Positions 1 through 8,718 of a stretch of DNA of 13,999 nt are shown here, in pieces. A model generated the notes under the pieces. That model was not told the DNA's origin and did not search any database. It saw nothing but the letters and a program-made list of their open reading frames with translations. The position numbers were made by a program, and so were the translations under genes. Every line of letters begins with the position of its first letter. Positions within the stretch are counted from its first letter, which is position 1. The DNA comes from Planoprotostelium fungivorum (Eukaryota; Evosea; Variosea; Cavosteliida; Cavosteliaceae): positions 64,001 to 77,999 of the forward strand of contig MDYQ01000202.1 of NCBI GenBank assembly GCA_003024175.1. The letters are read 5' to 3'.

Positions 1-459
1 GTTGGTCCTCTTGCACCATTTGATCTTGTTGATCTTTTCTTCGATTTCGAGACTCTTCAGGCAGTCAAACTCTGGCTCGTGGCTTTGGAACTCGGTGTAA
101 AACTTGTATTCGGGGGATCTAGACTTCTTCTTTCCCTCTTTTGTGCTCTGTGGACGTCGTTCAGTTTATGTCATTAAAATCATTACAATTCGAAAATGAG
201 ATATGGTTTCCATTACGTCACCTTTTCGGCTTTGTCCTCCCGCTCAAAGATAACGATCCTTCCTCCTCTGTCTCCTACAGCAATGAAGTCTCCGGTATCG
301 TCAAACTCAATGGAAGATAAAACATCGACTGGAGGTCGCCAGTAAGCGGAATAGTTCTGACAGAGACGACTCACTATCGCTTATGTCTTCCACTGATCCC
401 CTGCCCTCTCCAAAAACTTGGCTAAACTTCCATTCTAAGTTGTCGGTTGAAACCGACAT
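1..459 (-). CDS. PPP2R2: PP2A B55-family regulatory subunit, N-terminal part (runs off the left edge)
   Basis: Regulatory B (PR55/B55) subunit of protein phosphatase 2A, a WD40 beta-propeller that selects substrates for the PP2A A/C core. Exons read on the minus strand are 459-375, 328-222 and 147-1, separated by introns of 46 and 74 bases with GTGAGT and GTGACG donors; all phases agree. The 113 residues seen start [19 protein letters not shown], the typical B55 opening. They then give the first propeller blade, [20 protein letters not shown] followed by IVIFERE, a basic insert (about residues 62-75) and the diagnostic block [15 protein letters not shown] plus [15 protein letters not shown]. 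These motifs are known B55 signatures; the match is from recall, not from a search. The rest of the roughly 450-residue protein lies outside the window. The start is the first ATG giving this conserved N-terminus. Confidence 0.93.
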
Positions 460-954
460 ATTAACGTCCGTCTATCTTATCCCCGTGTGGAAAGGCCTAA
501 TGAGATTCCAAATCAGTGGCCATATCGTCATATGATTCATTCAATGTTCGGACGACCGAGTTTTCGAGAGGATATAGACGATTGGATGTAGATGATTCAT
601 CGGGTATCGTTCAGGGGATGGGATGGTGCATACAACTCACTCTTTAGACGCCAAACTTGATACAGAGGATCCCTCTGAAATCTGATACGTAAGCGCAATT
701 TTCACCCTGGGTTACAATTGATATTTCGGCCTGTGACGCGACATCATCGTCTTCTATGTGTACCGATAGACGATGAGAGGGTTAGAAGGTGGTATAGGTT
801 GTCGGTGACACTGAGTTCGGAGGTTTCGCGTAATAAGAGACAATGAAACGAGAACACGTCGAAGAGGAGAGCATCAAGAGGAGGGTAGAGGGTCAGAGGA
901 GAGGGTCAGGGTGGGGACGATGGAACATGTTGTTCGTCATCTCGGCCCGAATTT
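460..954. other. Intergenic stretch upstream of the B55 gene
   Basis: About 495 bases between the B55 start codon and the proposed stop of the next minus-strand region. It should hold the B55 promoter and 5' UTR and the 3' UTR of the upstream gene. The plus-strand open frame from 843 has biased, charged composition and no recognisable family. No tRNA, hairpin or strong repeat was seen. Confidence 0.5.
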
Positions 955-1530
955 TCATTTCCGTGCCGCCACGGGTCCATTTGACATATTTGAAGGAACA
1001 CGATGATGAGATGAGAGTAGCACACCACGTGGAATCACATACTCGAGACGATGACGGAGATAGAATGAGACTGATTCATTTGGCTGAGGTTGAATATCAT
1101 GAGCTTCTCACCGTTGACTGACCGCTGTTCTGCTCAATCTCCACAACGTTCCACCTCTGTGTGTCCATATCGTTCGACACCTCTATCAACACCTCTGGTT
1201 GAATCATCGATAAGATAGAAGTGAGGTCCTCTCAGCGACTGCAGTTCATCACATTTGTTTATTTTCGAAGGGCAGAGAGTGCTACCTATGTCCACGTCGG
1301 TCATCAGCTCTGCGATCACCATCGCGTCGATCGTATTCGTTCCGGCGGCGATCATCGCGTCGATCGCGATCACCTCCGTGCCGATCGCGATCATCACGAT
1401 CGTCATCGTATCGATCGCGGTGCCGATCACTCCCATCACGTCCGAACCTCTCTTGCCGTGACTCCCTGTTAGTCCTTCCATAAGGATGATGTCTAGAATC
1501 ACTCCTCTTGTCTCTGTGCTTCCCTCCCAT
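955..1530 (-). CDS. Unresolved Arg/Asp-rich coding region: separate gene or C-terminal tail of the PLP-like gene
   Basis: From the ATG at 1530 the minus strand encodes an 82-residue Arg/Asp-rich stretch (begins MGGKHRDKRSDSRHH, then many DR/RD pairs). It resembles low-complexity tails of RNA-binding proteins. The same DNA is open in a second minus frame and in the plus frames, because it is built of GATCGCGATCG-like palindromes, so openness alone proves little. Possible downstream exons are about 1230-1101, which can read SILSMIQPEVLIEVSND, and about 1072-955, ending at a TGA; they join in phase over a GTGAGA...CAG intron. From the upstream side, the exon ending at 1591 can splice in phase either to 1530 (Arg/Asp frame) or to an acceptor near 1544 (second frame). 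I cannot choose between these. No family recognised. Confidence 0.28.
1300..1445. repeat. GATCGCGATCG-rich palindromic tract
   Basis: Degenerate, closely spaced copies of GATCGCGATCG-like and CGATCGTCATCG-like units, many of them self-complementary. The tract is unlike the surrounding sequence. Related GATCACGATC repeats fill an intron at 4430-4520, so part of this tract may also be non-coding. Confidence 0.7.
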
Positions 1531-1590
1531 CTATCACGGTTCAGCTGTTGCCCCGCTTCGAAGAAGAATAAAATGAAATAAAAGTTTCAC

Positions 1591-2992
1591 TTGTGGGCTG
1601 GGTGAGTCTACGTCCTTTCCAACGTTCCAGATGTAGTCTCCATCTTGTCCGTGGTCTTCTACAAACTGCCACAGCTTGGCGTCGTACGTTCGGACGGAAG
1701 GATAAGGAGGCAGTCTCAGTGATGTCTGTTGCGGTGAGTTGTGGAGGAAGAATAAAACGAAATAAATGCATTTTCTGCACGTCGAGATGTTGTATCGAAA
1801 TGACGTCGTGATGATGTGGTCCATGATGTGATGATAGAGTTCACGATGTGATGATGAGAGGTGTTTTGTTCTATGAAACCATCCACGTTGTGCATGTCAT
1901 GTGTGATGTTTGCATCATGCGATGGTTTCTTACCTCAGTGAATTTCTCGGGCGCCACGTAGATGGTGTGCTTCTTTCCTTCCACCAGATCATCCCAGATC
2001 TTCATTCCCACCTGTCACCGTTGAGATGAAGACATCGCATGATGACATCAGACGATGATGATCTTAGATCATCAAATTACGATATGGTGATGAAAATCAC
2101 GATGATGTCGGATGGTGATGTTCAGATGATCACCTGGACACATAGAAAATGTGTGTCTGGCCACACTCGATGGAGAGCGGCCAATATAGTTGCCGAACCC
2201 ACCACTAACCACAGGCGAGCGGGAGGCATCTTTAATAGTTTCGGATGAGATAGACCGATGGCATCGCGGAGTCGATCGGCCAACAGACCAATGAACTCGG
2301 GAGAGTGAAGGCCGAATGGAAGCAAGACTGTCCCTTTGTCCTTTCTGATCCGTCACATCATGATAATGTGATGTCACAAGGACAGTTCACCTCTGTTCTA
2401 CGTAATCGGTGGCCGCTTTTTGGACTTCCTTGAGAGGTGCTCTCGGTCTCAACTCGATAATGTTGGCACCCAGTGACTCGGCCTTCTGCGTCAACGGATG
2501 GCGTGGTCTCCGTTCTTCTAAAAAGAGAGTTCCTTTTTTACCTACATCACATGATTATATGCATCGTAGATGGATCATGTTGTACGGTGAAGCCACACGT
2601 GATGATGGGGGAGAGTCGACCTCACCATTCAATTTGGCAGCCAAGGCGAGAGCGATCTGTGCATAGCCAAAGACTGGACCTGCATATACAAATTCTTCTC
2701 CCTCTTCCTTCTTCAACCAGGATATCAGGGCTCTCTGTTTCGTACCGGCTTCTAATTCATCATCTCGAATCACGTGGAACGTCTTTCCTTCGAATTGGGC
2801 TGGGATGATGACGAGACCAGGATTATTCGTATCAAGAGGTGGAGTCTTTGTCTCTAATGGTTGGACATCACGACTCTCGATGTTTTCATTTTGCTTCTGA
2901 TCTCCTTCGGATTTCGCATCATCCTCTTCCGTCTTCTCAGTGTGCAGAATCTCTTTCTCATTTGATGTCAATGTGACCGCATCTGTGCTCAT
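1591..2992 (-). CDS. Protein resembling fold-type II PLP enzymes (tryptophan synthase beta / ACC deaminase-like); 3' end unresolved
   Basis: Exons on the minus strand: 2992-2626, 2541-2391, 2344-2134, 2011-1934, 1725-1591, all in phase (introns 84, 46, 122 and 208 bases; 314 codons). Residues 1-57 form a charged, low-complexity leader. The core then reads DDELEAGTKQRAL (77-89), FVYAGPVFGYAQIALALAAK, KAESLGANIIELRP, GTVLLPFGLHSPEFIGLL, RLWLVVGSATILAALHRVWP and, near the end, PYPSVRTYDAKLWQF. The order Lys-containing xGTKxR, then a helix rich in small residues, then a Gly/Ser loop parallels ACC deaminase and D-cysteine desulfhydrase. There the GGNK lysine carries PLP, so K85 is the candidate; this assignment is inference. 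After codon 314 the unspliced frame runs on to a stop near 1534, or the exon splices into the Arg/Asp-rich region. The start is the first ATG; an upstream in-frame GTG is ignored. Confidence 0.6.
1726..1933 (-). repeat. Intron 4 of the PLP-like gene, with GATGATGTG repeats
   Basis: A 208-base intron (GTAAGA...AACAG on the minus strand), several times the usual length here. The plus-strand sequence around 1808-1860 is built from repeated TGATGTGATGAT units, so the transcript sense is rich in CAUCAUCAC. The preceding intron at 2012-2133 has the same flavour. Confidence 0.65.
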
Positions 2993-3095
2993 CTTTCGAG
3001 ATGTGATTTTACCAATAAATCGCCAGTCAGCCACTTTACGTCCCTTTTCTCGTCAACACGATGATCAGTGGACACGGATCGAAAGAATTCGTTCT

Positions 3096-6000
3096 TTATG
3101 GCAACTCGATGACTTCTTCCTCTTCCAATTGCGACTTTCTGGTAGGCAGTAGAACCGGATTGTTTGATAAAACGACATACAGCCACCACCGATTGATGAT
3201 ACGTCTCCTCTTCACGCGTGTCATCTTCACAGCCAGACCGTCTACCTCCATGTCTATCCTACAATCTGTTTGGTTCATGATGGCAGCTCCTGTGTCAGAC
3301 GTTTAGAAGGTCGTTTAAAGAGGTATAGCTCACTAACGAAGATGTCTGCGGCCACCAAGATGATGGGGTTGTTGCTCGAGTGATAATCGGTCCACAGGAC
3401 GCTGATGAAAGAATTGTAACCACCGTCTAAGAAATCGAGCGATCCTGCATCACATCATCTCGACGTCACGTTGAGTTGTGAAATGAGATGATGTGAAGGT
3501 GAGATGATGTGAGAATGAGATGATGTGACAATGAGATGCTGTGAGAACGAGATAATGTGAAGGTGAGATGATGGAGGATGATGTACCTCCGATGAGTGGT
3601 GTGTCGAAGCGTGAGAAGTTGACGACGGCGCAGGCCAGAGCGGTGACCAATCGAACGATGCCCGCAACCAGACCGGTAAACCTTTTTCACATCAGATCAC
3701 CGTCATAGAGATCATCATCTGATCGGATGACCTCGTCGACCGACGTGCACGGAACGATAGACGAATGAGAAGATGACTTACGTGGATGAGAGAGTGATGA
3801 GCATGTCCGCGTAAGAGAACAGACGATAGTTACGGATCATTCTGCCACTGTCCGTGGTATAAATTAGATTGACCAACCTGAAACGACATCAATTGAAAGT
3901 TAAAGTTGGAACGCTGAAATAACGACAAAATAAATGTTAAATGAAAGAAACTTACGTTCTAAGGATGAAATTAATGGTGGCAGTGACTAATATCGTTCCG
4001 AGATATCTCAGTGAATAACTTCTGAATTCTTCCTGGAAGACCATGGCAACGACGACACCGGCTATAATAGCTGACACGGTGTGAGATGATGATGATGACG
4101 GTGATCATGATCACGACTCACTGGCCAATCCAAAGCACAGAGCGACCGTCAGCGTGGAATAACTTTCGACGTCAGAATCACTCTTACGATGTTGATCCTC
4201 ACGCGATCTGCAGGCCAATGTATTGCGTCACTGAGGTGCAAGACATTCTGTCCTTGGCTATGTCGTATCTTCCTTGCCTCATGTCGAGTATCAACTGATG
4301 ATGTCGATCAATACGGATGATGCCACGAAGGAGAGAAGAGGTAGAACTCACTTGTCTGTACCGCAAGAAGTACATCAACCAGTTGACGTGCATCAAGAGC
4401 AGTACTGCCTGATCTCGTCACCATCATCATCTCATGATCACGATCACGATCACGATCCTCATCTGTTGATCGCGATGATCATCTGATGATCGCAACGATC
4501 ACGTCACGATGCGATCATCATCTCACCCCTACGATGCAAGGTAATACGATGTTAACGATCTTTCCAATCAATCCGAGGGTGTCGGGCCACATGTGATCTT
4601 TGATAAGCAAATAGATGATTTGCCAAATGACTCCGATCGCGTAAAAGAAAATTCCAGAAGCCACGACGATGAAACATTCCGAAGAGAAGAGACCGATCCA
4701 GAGACGGAGCGGCCAGTAGAAGGCTCTCTTCTCTTCGTCAGATGTGGAGACCTGTGAGAGTTGTGAGAAGATGATGTGGATGGATCGTGGGAGGATGGAA
4801 AGATGGTGATGTGATGATGTGATGATGTGATGATGGATGATGTGGTGGTGATGTGATGATGTGAAGTTGGAACGATGGTGATGTGAAGTTGGAACGATGA
4901 TGAGAGCAGACGAAAGTGACACAGATGAAAATCGCTGGACATGTAACGATGGATGATGATGGATGATGATGGATGATGGAGTTGCCGATCACGCCATTAC
5001 CTTAAAGAATCCCCTTTGTGTAGACGAATACGCTGCAGGGTGTCAACTACATAATCAATAGAAAAAAGATCCTACTGATCATGACCCAAGGTAATGCGTT
5101 GTATGCAGCCGTCTTGACTCTCTCCCACACCGTAGCACCTTCATCTACAACTCGCCTCTTCATCACCTTCTTGATCCTCTTCCTGTCTTCCTGCGAAAAT
5201 TTCAGTGAGATTTCGATTTTGGCTGGAAACTGACCCAGGTACCAGGCCGAACGGCTGGTTTGCGTAGACGATTTCTGACGTAAGAGGAGAAGACTTCAAA
5301 TCTGACAGGAGGTCAATGGATATAGAGGATGAGTCGTCGGGTGATGGTGTGATGTCGATGATGGAAGTCATGAGATGCAGATGAGTCGAGCGAGATGGAC
5401 GATGCGACCATGATGTGAATGGTGATGATGCAGACGATCGTGATGCTGATGTAATGATGACAGATCGAGATGACTCTTTCACCTTTCACTAGTGAAGCTG
5501 ATGGGGCGTGTCGTGTGGTGACGGATGAGTATCTCTAAAAGGTGGATCCACACCAATATGAGACAGGCCAAATTCGTCCACCACAGTGCTCGAGTCAGTA
5601 TGAAGGAAGAATCAGCAGCTCCCTTCGATGACATCAGCCGTCTCTTCCATCATCGATACAGCCATACCTTGGTGTGTCTCCAACATTGATAGCCGATAGA
5701 GGATGAAGTCCATACGATACCCGGAATAGTCTGTAGACTATCACATCGTCTGGATGCATGGACATGAGATCACCATGTAAACGGTCTGATATTCTGAATT
5801 GGCAGGGAGGACGAGAAGAAGATGAAAGAATGAGACGACGGCGTCTGCCTTGTACTTTTCGATCTTAAGTATGTGTAAATCATGTGTCGAGACTCACCCA
5901 CGAAAATTGTGAAATATTCGTTTCATCTGTAGGCATGTTCATTTGATCAATCACAGAAGAGCATTGTGAGATCAATTGATCGATGAGCTCGAGGACTTAC

Positions 6001-6322
6001 TGTTTGACTGTCCACGATCTACAGACTCGAATGCTGGGGGCTCTTCATTGAATAATGACTTCCAGGTTACTGTGGAAAGCGATAGAGCCAATAAGAGGGC
6101 AATTAAAAGAGCCAATCTTCTACTCCTCACTCTCTGCGAGAGGAGATCGAGAGCCGGCTGATTTAATCAGATCTCCCACAGACATCGCAGACTCACGACT
6201 GGAACACACGGTATGCAACAACAGCATCCTGGAGCGGGATGGCAACACTGTCTTCCGTATGTGTTATCCAACAATGCAGGTCCCGAGGTGTCTTCATCCA
6301 ATCGGATGTACTGCCTTCTCAT
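3096..6322 (-). CDS. STRA6: STRA6-like multi-pass membrane receptor/transporter, complete
   Basis: STRA6 proteins are plasma-membrane receptors that move retinol from RBP4 into animal cells. Exons: 6322-6197, 6133-6001, 5926-5898, 5863-5774, 5730-5668, 5622-5483, 5293-5076, 5032-5001, 4751-4527, 4408-4352, 4294-4203, 4180-4122, 4070-3956, 3877-3782, 3681-3587, 3444-3334, 3289-3096; 1875 nt, 624 aa, every phase consistent (human about 667 aa). Residues 1-42 form a tail ending in a Cys/Pro-rich patch (CCHPAPGCCCCIPC), then a hydrophobic segment (48-62), N-glycosylation sequons at 87-92 and further membrane segments near 105-120, 158-181, 290-327, 339-370, 407-432, 443-460 and 484-512. The C-terminal half follows human STRA6 as I recall it: NYRLFSYADML, a region ending LDFLDGGYNSF, and NRWWLYVVLSNNPVLLPTRK against its RWxLAYTLLHNP block. 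Weak points are the exon 6/7 junction (acceptor TTGAAG) and a 22-base intron at 4181-4202. Confidence 0.8.
3485..3580. repeat. 16-bp tandem repeat inside a STRA6-like gene intron
   Basis: Six consecutive 16-base units of consensus GAGATGATGTGARRRT on the plus strand, starting at 3485, 3501, 3517, 3533, 3549 and 3565 (the last one degenerate), with 1-4 changes per unit. They occupy most of the intron at 3445-3586. The minus frames through it encode Ser/His-rich low-complexity peptides that are not genes. Confidence 0.85.
4409..4526 (-). repeat. STRA6-like gene intron with GATCAC repeats
   Basis: A 118-base intron whose 4433-4460 part is a run of ATCACG hexamers, followed by GATCATC / GATCGC variants and ATGATCATCTGATGATC-like palindromes. 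It is similar in style to the tract at 1300-1445. Confidence 0.65.
4752..5000 (-). repeat. Longest intron of the STRA6-like gene, with GATGATGTG and ATGGATGATG arrays
   Basis: A 249-base intron (GTAATG...CTCACAG on the minus strand). The plus strand shows a 9-base GATGATGTG array at about 4803-4862, a direct repeat containing GATGTGAAGTTGGAACGATG at about 4857-4900, and an ATGGATGATG array at 4949-4978. The flanking exons are 5032-5001 and 4751-4527. Confidence 0.75.
5294..5482 (-). repeat. STRA6-like gene intron 6, 189 bases, with GATGATG-rich stretches
   Basis: Between exons ending at 5483 and starting at 5293. The plus strand holds scattered GATGATG, GATGTGAATGG and GATGCAG words. The acceptor used in the model (TTTGAAG) has no pyrimidine tract. 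The alternative acceptor CTTACGTCAG, 19 bases into exon 7, would break the phase unless a small exon is missing. Confidence 0.5.
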
Positions 6323-6537
6323 GCTCTCTATGTTGAGAGAGAGGATGTGGACGATGATGAGAATATCTTTCTGTAGACACACCCACGACAGGAGTAATTT
6401 CGTGTCAAGTAGCGATATTACCTTTCTTTAGCACGCGGTGCGATAACGCAAAATCATCATGGATACTCGTCTTCTTAACGCGCTTTTTTGAAGAGGTAAA
6501 TAATCGCTTGGGCCGCACAACCACAGCTCCATCAGAT
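6323..6537. other. Probable promoter region of the STRA6-like gene
   Basis: Sequence upstream of the STRA6-like ATG. The minus frame is open upstream from 6322 to about 6382 but without an ATG. GGTGTGTCTACAG, read on the minus strand at about 6383-6371, could be a 5' UTR splice acceptor. Nothing else recognised. Confidence 0.35.
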
Positions 6538-7201
6538 CTAGCGGTACGTATAACTCTTCAACGAAAAGCTGGCTTCTGGTTTGGAGTTGCAGGTCGTCAC
6601 CTTCTGATGCTCATCGCCTTTCTCCTCCGCTCTCTTTCCACCTTCTCTTCATCGTGCAACGGCCTCCACTGTCTCTTGTGCGTTTCACCACCGCTAAATT
6701 AGATGAACTCGCACAATGTTGCTTGACACGACAATTTTACACACTGTGGGCCTCGGAGGCTTCTGAGGCCCTTGGCGTCAAACGAGAAGCTGCACTGGTC
6801 GGGTGCTTATGGGAACGCGCAAGCATGGACGTCCTTCCAGACAACCTTCATTGGATCCTGCATCACTCCACTTGTATTTATGTGTCATCGTCTCTTCAGT
6901 TCAGCAACGAGAGTCCAAACCCACCACTTACAGCACCATGTGTTCAACTGATCATTATCACCGAAAGACAGAGGGGCTCCTCCATAAATGTGCAAAACTT
7001 TGAGAACACTTCGGTGATGAAAAAAACGTCTCGCTTCTGTACATCCTGCCAACAGTCCAAATGACGGTGTTATAGTGGAAATTTTGCGCAAAAGATGAAA
7101 TTGAACTTGAATACAATATTCGTTGTAGTGTGGGACAGTTGTTGCTGGAACTGTTCCGGATTCACAGAAGCCATTCTTCCAGGTTCTTCCGTTTCAGACA
7201 T
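6538..7201 (-). CDS. Possible small unrecognised minus-strand gene
   Basis: Speculative. An ATG at 7201 opens MSETEEPGRMASVNPEQFQQ and continues to a possible GTATTC donor near 7114. An in-phase exon could follow a GGCAG acceptor near 7048 (reads DVQKRDVFFITEVFSKF) with a GTGATA donor near 6963. A minus reading frame ending at a TAG at 6538-6540 (charged, ending SLKSYTYR) could be the last exon. The middle cannot be assembled with confidence, and no family is recognised. The proposed start lies only 26 bases from the GDPD start on the other strand. It is mutually exclusive with the plus-strand ORF over the same DNA. Confidence 0.2.
6588..7064 (+). CDS. Possible unrecognised plus-strand ORF
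   Basis: One plus frame stays open from about 6588, just after a GGAGTTGCAG that could be a splice acceptor, to a TGA at 7062-7064; the first ATG is at 6654. It reads a moderately hydrophobic protein including LDELAQCCLTRQF and ALGVKREAALVGCLWERAS. An unspliced 477-base exon would be unusual beside the short exons of the other genes, no start exon could be joined to it, and it resembles no family I know. It overlaps the minus-strand candidate, so at most one is real. Confidence 0.2.
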   Translation, partial: CRSSPSDAHRLSPPLSFHLLFIVQRPPLSLVRFTTAKLDELAQCCLTRQFYTLWASEASEALGVKREAALVGCLWERASMDVLPDNLHWILHHSTCIYVSSSLQFSNESPNPPLTAPCVQLIIITERQRGSSINVQNFENTSVMKKTSRFCTSCQQSK

Positions 7202-7227
7202 GATCAGAAGATAAAGAACTGCACAAC

Positions 7228-8413
7228 ATGCTGGAAAGCGCACTCTATCTCGCAATCCCTGTCATATTCGTCAGCTTCTGCGTCGTCTACCACATAGCAT
7301 TACATCATCCAACACTCACACATAAGAAGAAGCAACCGTTTGGATTCTCGATTGCTCATAGCAGCCACCGTGGCGGTGCAGGTGAAGATCGGAATCAGTC
7401 CATCGGTGCCGTTTCGTATGATGTCTGATCTGTATTTCAGGGGAGAATCCCGAGAACACTTTGCTCGCGTTTAGACATTCAGTCGAGAAGGCGAAGACGG
7501 ATCTGATCGAGTTGGATGTTCTATTGACGAGAGACAAGCGAGTCGTCGTAGTTCATGTGAGTAGATGCCAACAACAGCTGATTCAATGAGTCTCAGGACG
7601 ATGAGTTCTCACATATTTCGGATCGATTGGGATCGGTATCAACAACACTCTATGAGGATCTCCCTCTCGTCTTTGACAAAGAACCTATACCTCTTCTCTC
7701 AGAGGTGAAGATGATGGTATCACACAATTCGGATCATGACACGATAGGTGTTCGAGATGTTTCCTAATACAGCCATCAATTTGGATTTCAAAGCTCCCGA
7801 CCCAGAGCTATTAGACCATGTGTATGATCTGATCGTGAGATACAACATGAGAGACAAGATCATCTGGGGGTCGGGCTTCAACAATGAAGAATTCAACAAA
7901 CTCATCGTCCGAAAAGGTTCTCATCTGATCAGACGGTAATCGCAACGATCTCATTCCAAAACAGACTCGACCATCAAGAGATTCTTCTCACAGCCTCGAG
8001 CCTTGAGAATCTATCTCTTACATGTTCTCTGTCTCTTACCTTTCGTGCACATCGAGGAAGATGCATTCGAGGTGATGGCTTCCATTACAAACTTGTCCAT
8101 CTCATCATCAACAGGCACCTTACATCCATTCGACTTTTGTGAGAGAAGAAATATTTCCTGGAATCCCTCCCTTCTTTCTACCTCTGGCGGTCTGGTGCAT
8201 GAAGCGTCTGTTCATGTCTAAATCGCTCTTCTCACACCTCCGTAAGAGGGGACTCGTTGTTCTATTGTGGACTCCGAATGAATGGTCAGAGTTTGAAGAG
8301 GCCAAACAGACGGGAGTTGATGGAGTGGGTAGGAACTCGCATGCGATCTGATTGGACGACAGATCATGACAGACTATCCTGTGTTACTGAGACAATGGAT
8401 GAATAAACAATAA
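7228..8413 (+). CDS. Membrane-anchored glycerophosphodiester phosphodiesterase (GDPD family), complete
   Basis: GDPD enzymes hydrolyse glycerophosphodiesters or lysophospholipids to an alcohol plus a glycerol or lysophosphatidic phosphate, using a TIM barrel. Exons: 7228-7381, 7441-7556, 7597-7704, 7748-7916, 7965-8071, 8115-8324, 8363-8413; 304 aa, all phases consistent, introns 38-59 bases. An N-terminal hydrophobic anchor (residues 5-25) precedes the catalytic start [20 protein letters not shown]. Candidate active-site residues are H47 and R48, then E75 and D77 (LIELDV) and H90 (VVVVHDDEF). [11 protein letters not shown] matches the usual metal-site strand, and DGIMTDYP is the family's C-terminal signature. 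The last intron uses a GTGGGT donor, chosen because it restores that signature; the fourth uses GTTCTC. Architecture (single N-terminal segment, about 300 aa) is like animal GDPD1/GDPD3 and yeast Pgc1-type proteins. Confidence 0.9.
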
Positions 8414-8718
8414 CTTGATATCGAGATGCACAGAGTGATTCTCATTTTCGTCTGATCGTAACGTGATGTCCGCCGATTCAGATTTATCGATGGAACAGAT
8501 CGTGGCGGATCATCGCGCACCTTGCCAGGTGCTTCATATAAACATCGAATGCTCATGAACGGTCAGTCCGACACTGTCAGATCCGCCGTTAAACCCTAAA
8601 TCTAGCACCAATGCATCGGACATGGGGCCCGAAACCGGAAGAATTCCAGAAGTCCCAGAAATCAAAAGCCTTGTCGTTGGCGAGAACACAACGTCCAAGA
8701 GCAAGCATCGCCCATCAG
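8414..8718 (+). other. Intergenic region and leader of DUF4336 copy 1
   Basis: Holds the GDPD 3' end and the promoter/5' leader of the next gene. The frame is open from an ATG at 8611 through to 8719, which would add 36 residues. However, the second copy has an in-frame TAA and no upstream ATG, so 8719 is preferred. The last 25 bases before the ATG (AGAGCAAGCATNNCCCATCA) are shared with copy 2 and may be 5' UTR. Confidence 0.5.

Noticed and set aside
1221-1472. Plus-strand open frames (His/Asp-rich and Ile/Ala-rich)
   Set aside because: They are mirror frames of the palindromic GATCGCGATCG tract; no splice sites or family support a plus-strand gene.
3450-3690. Three Ser/His-rich minus-strand open frames
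   Set aside because: They are translations of the 16-bp tandem repeat in an intron.
4518-4992. Overlapping minus-strand open frames rich in Ser/His
   Set aside because: They are the repeat-filled intron at 4752-5000 read as protein; only the part from 4751 to 4527 is a real exon.
3300-5480. GATGATGTG arrays considered as a CRISPR array
   Set aside because: Units are contiguous with no unique spacers, lie in introns, and the DNA is eukaryotic.
6748-6771. GGGCCTC...GAGGCCC 7-bp inverted repeat as a terminator
   Set aside because: No T-run, eukaryotic context, and it sits in a region with possible coding frames; probably chance.
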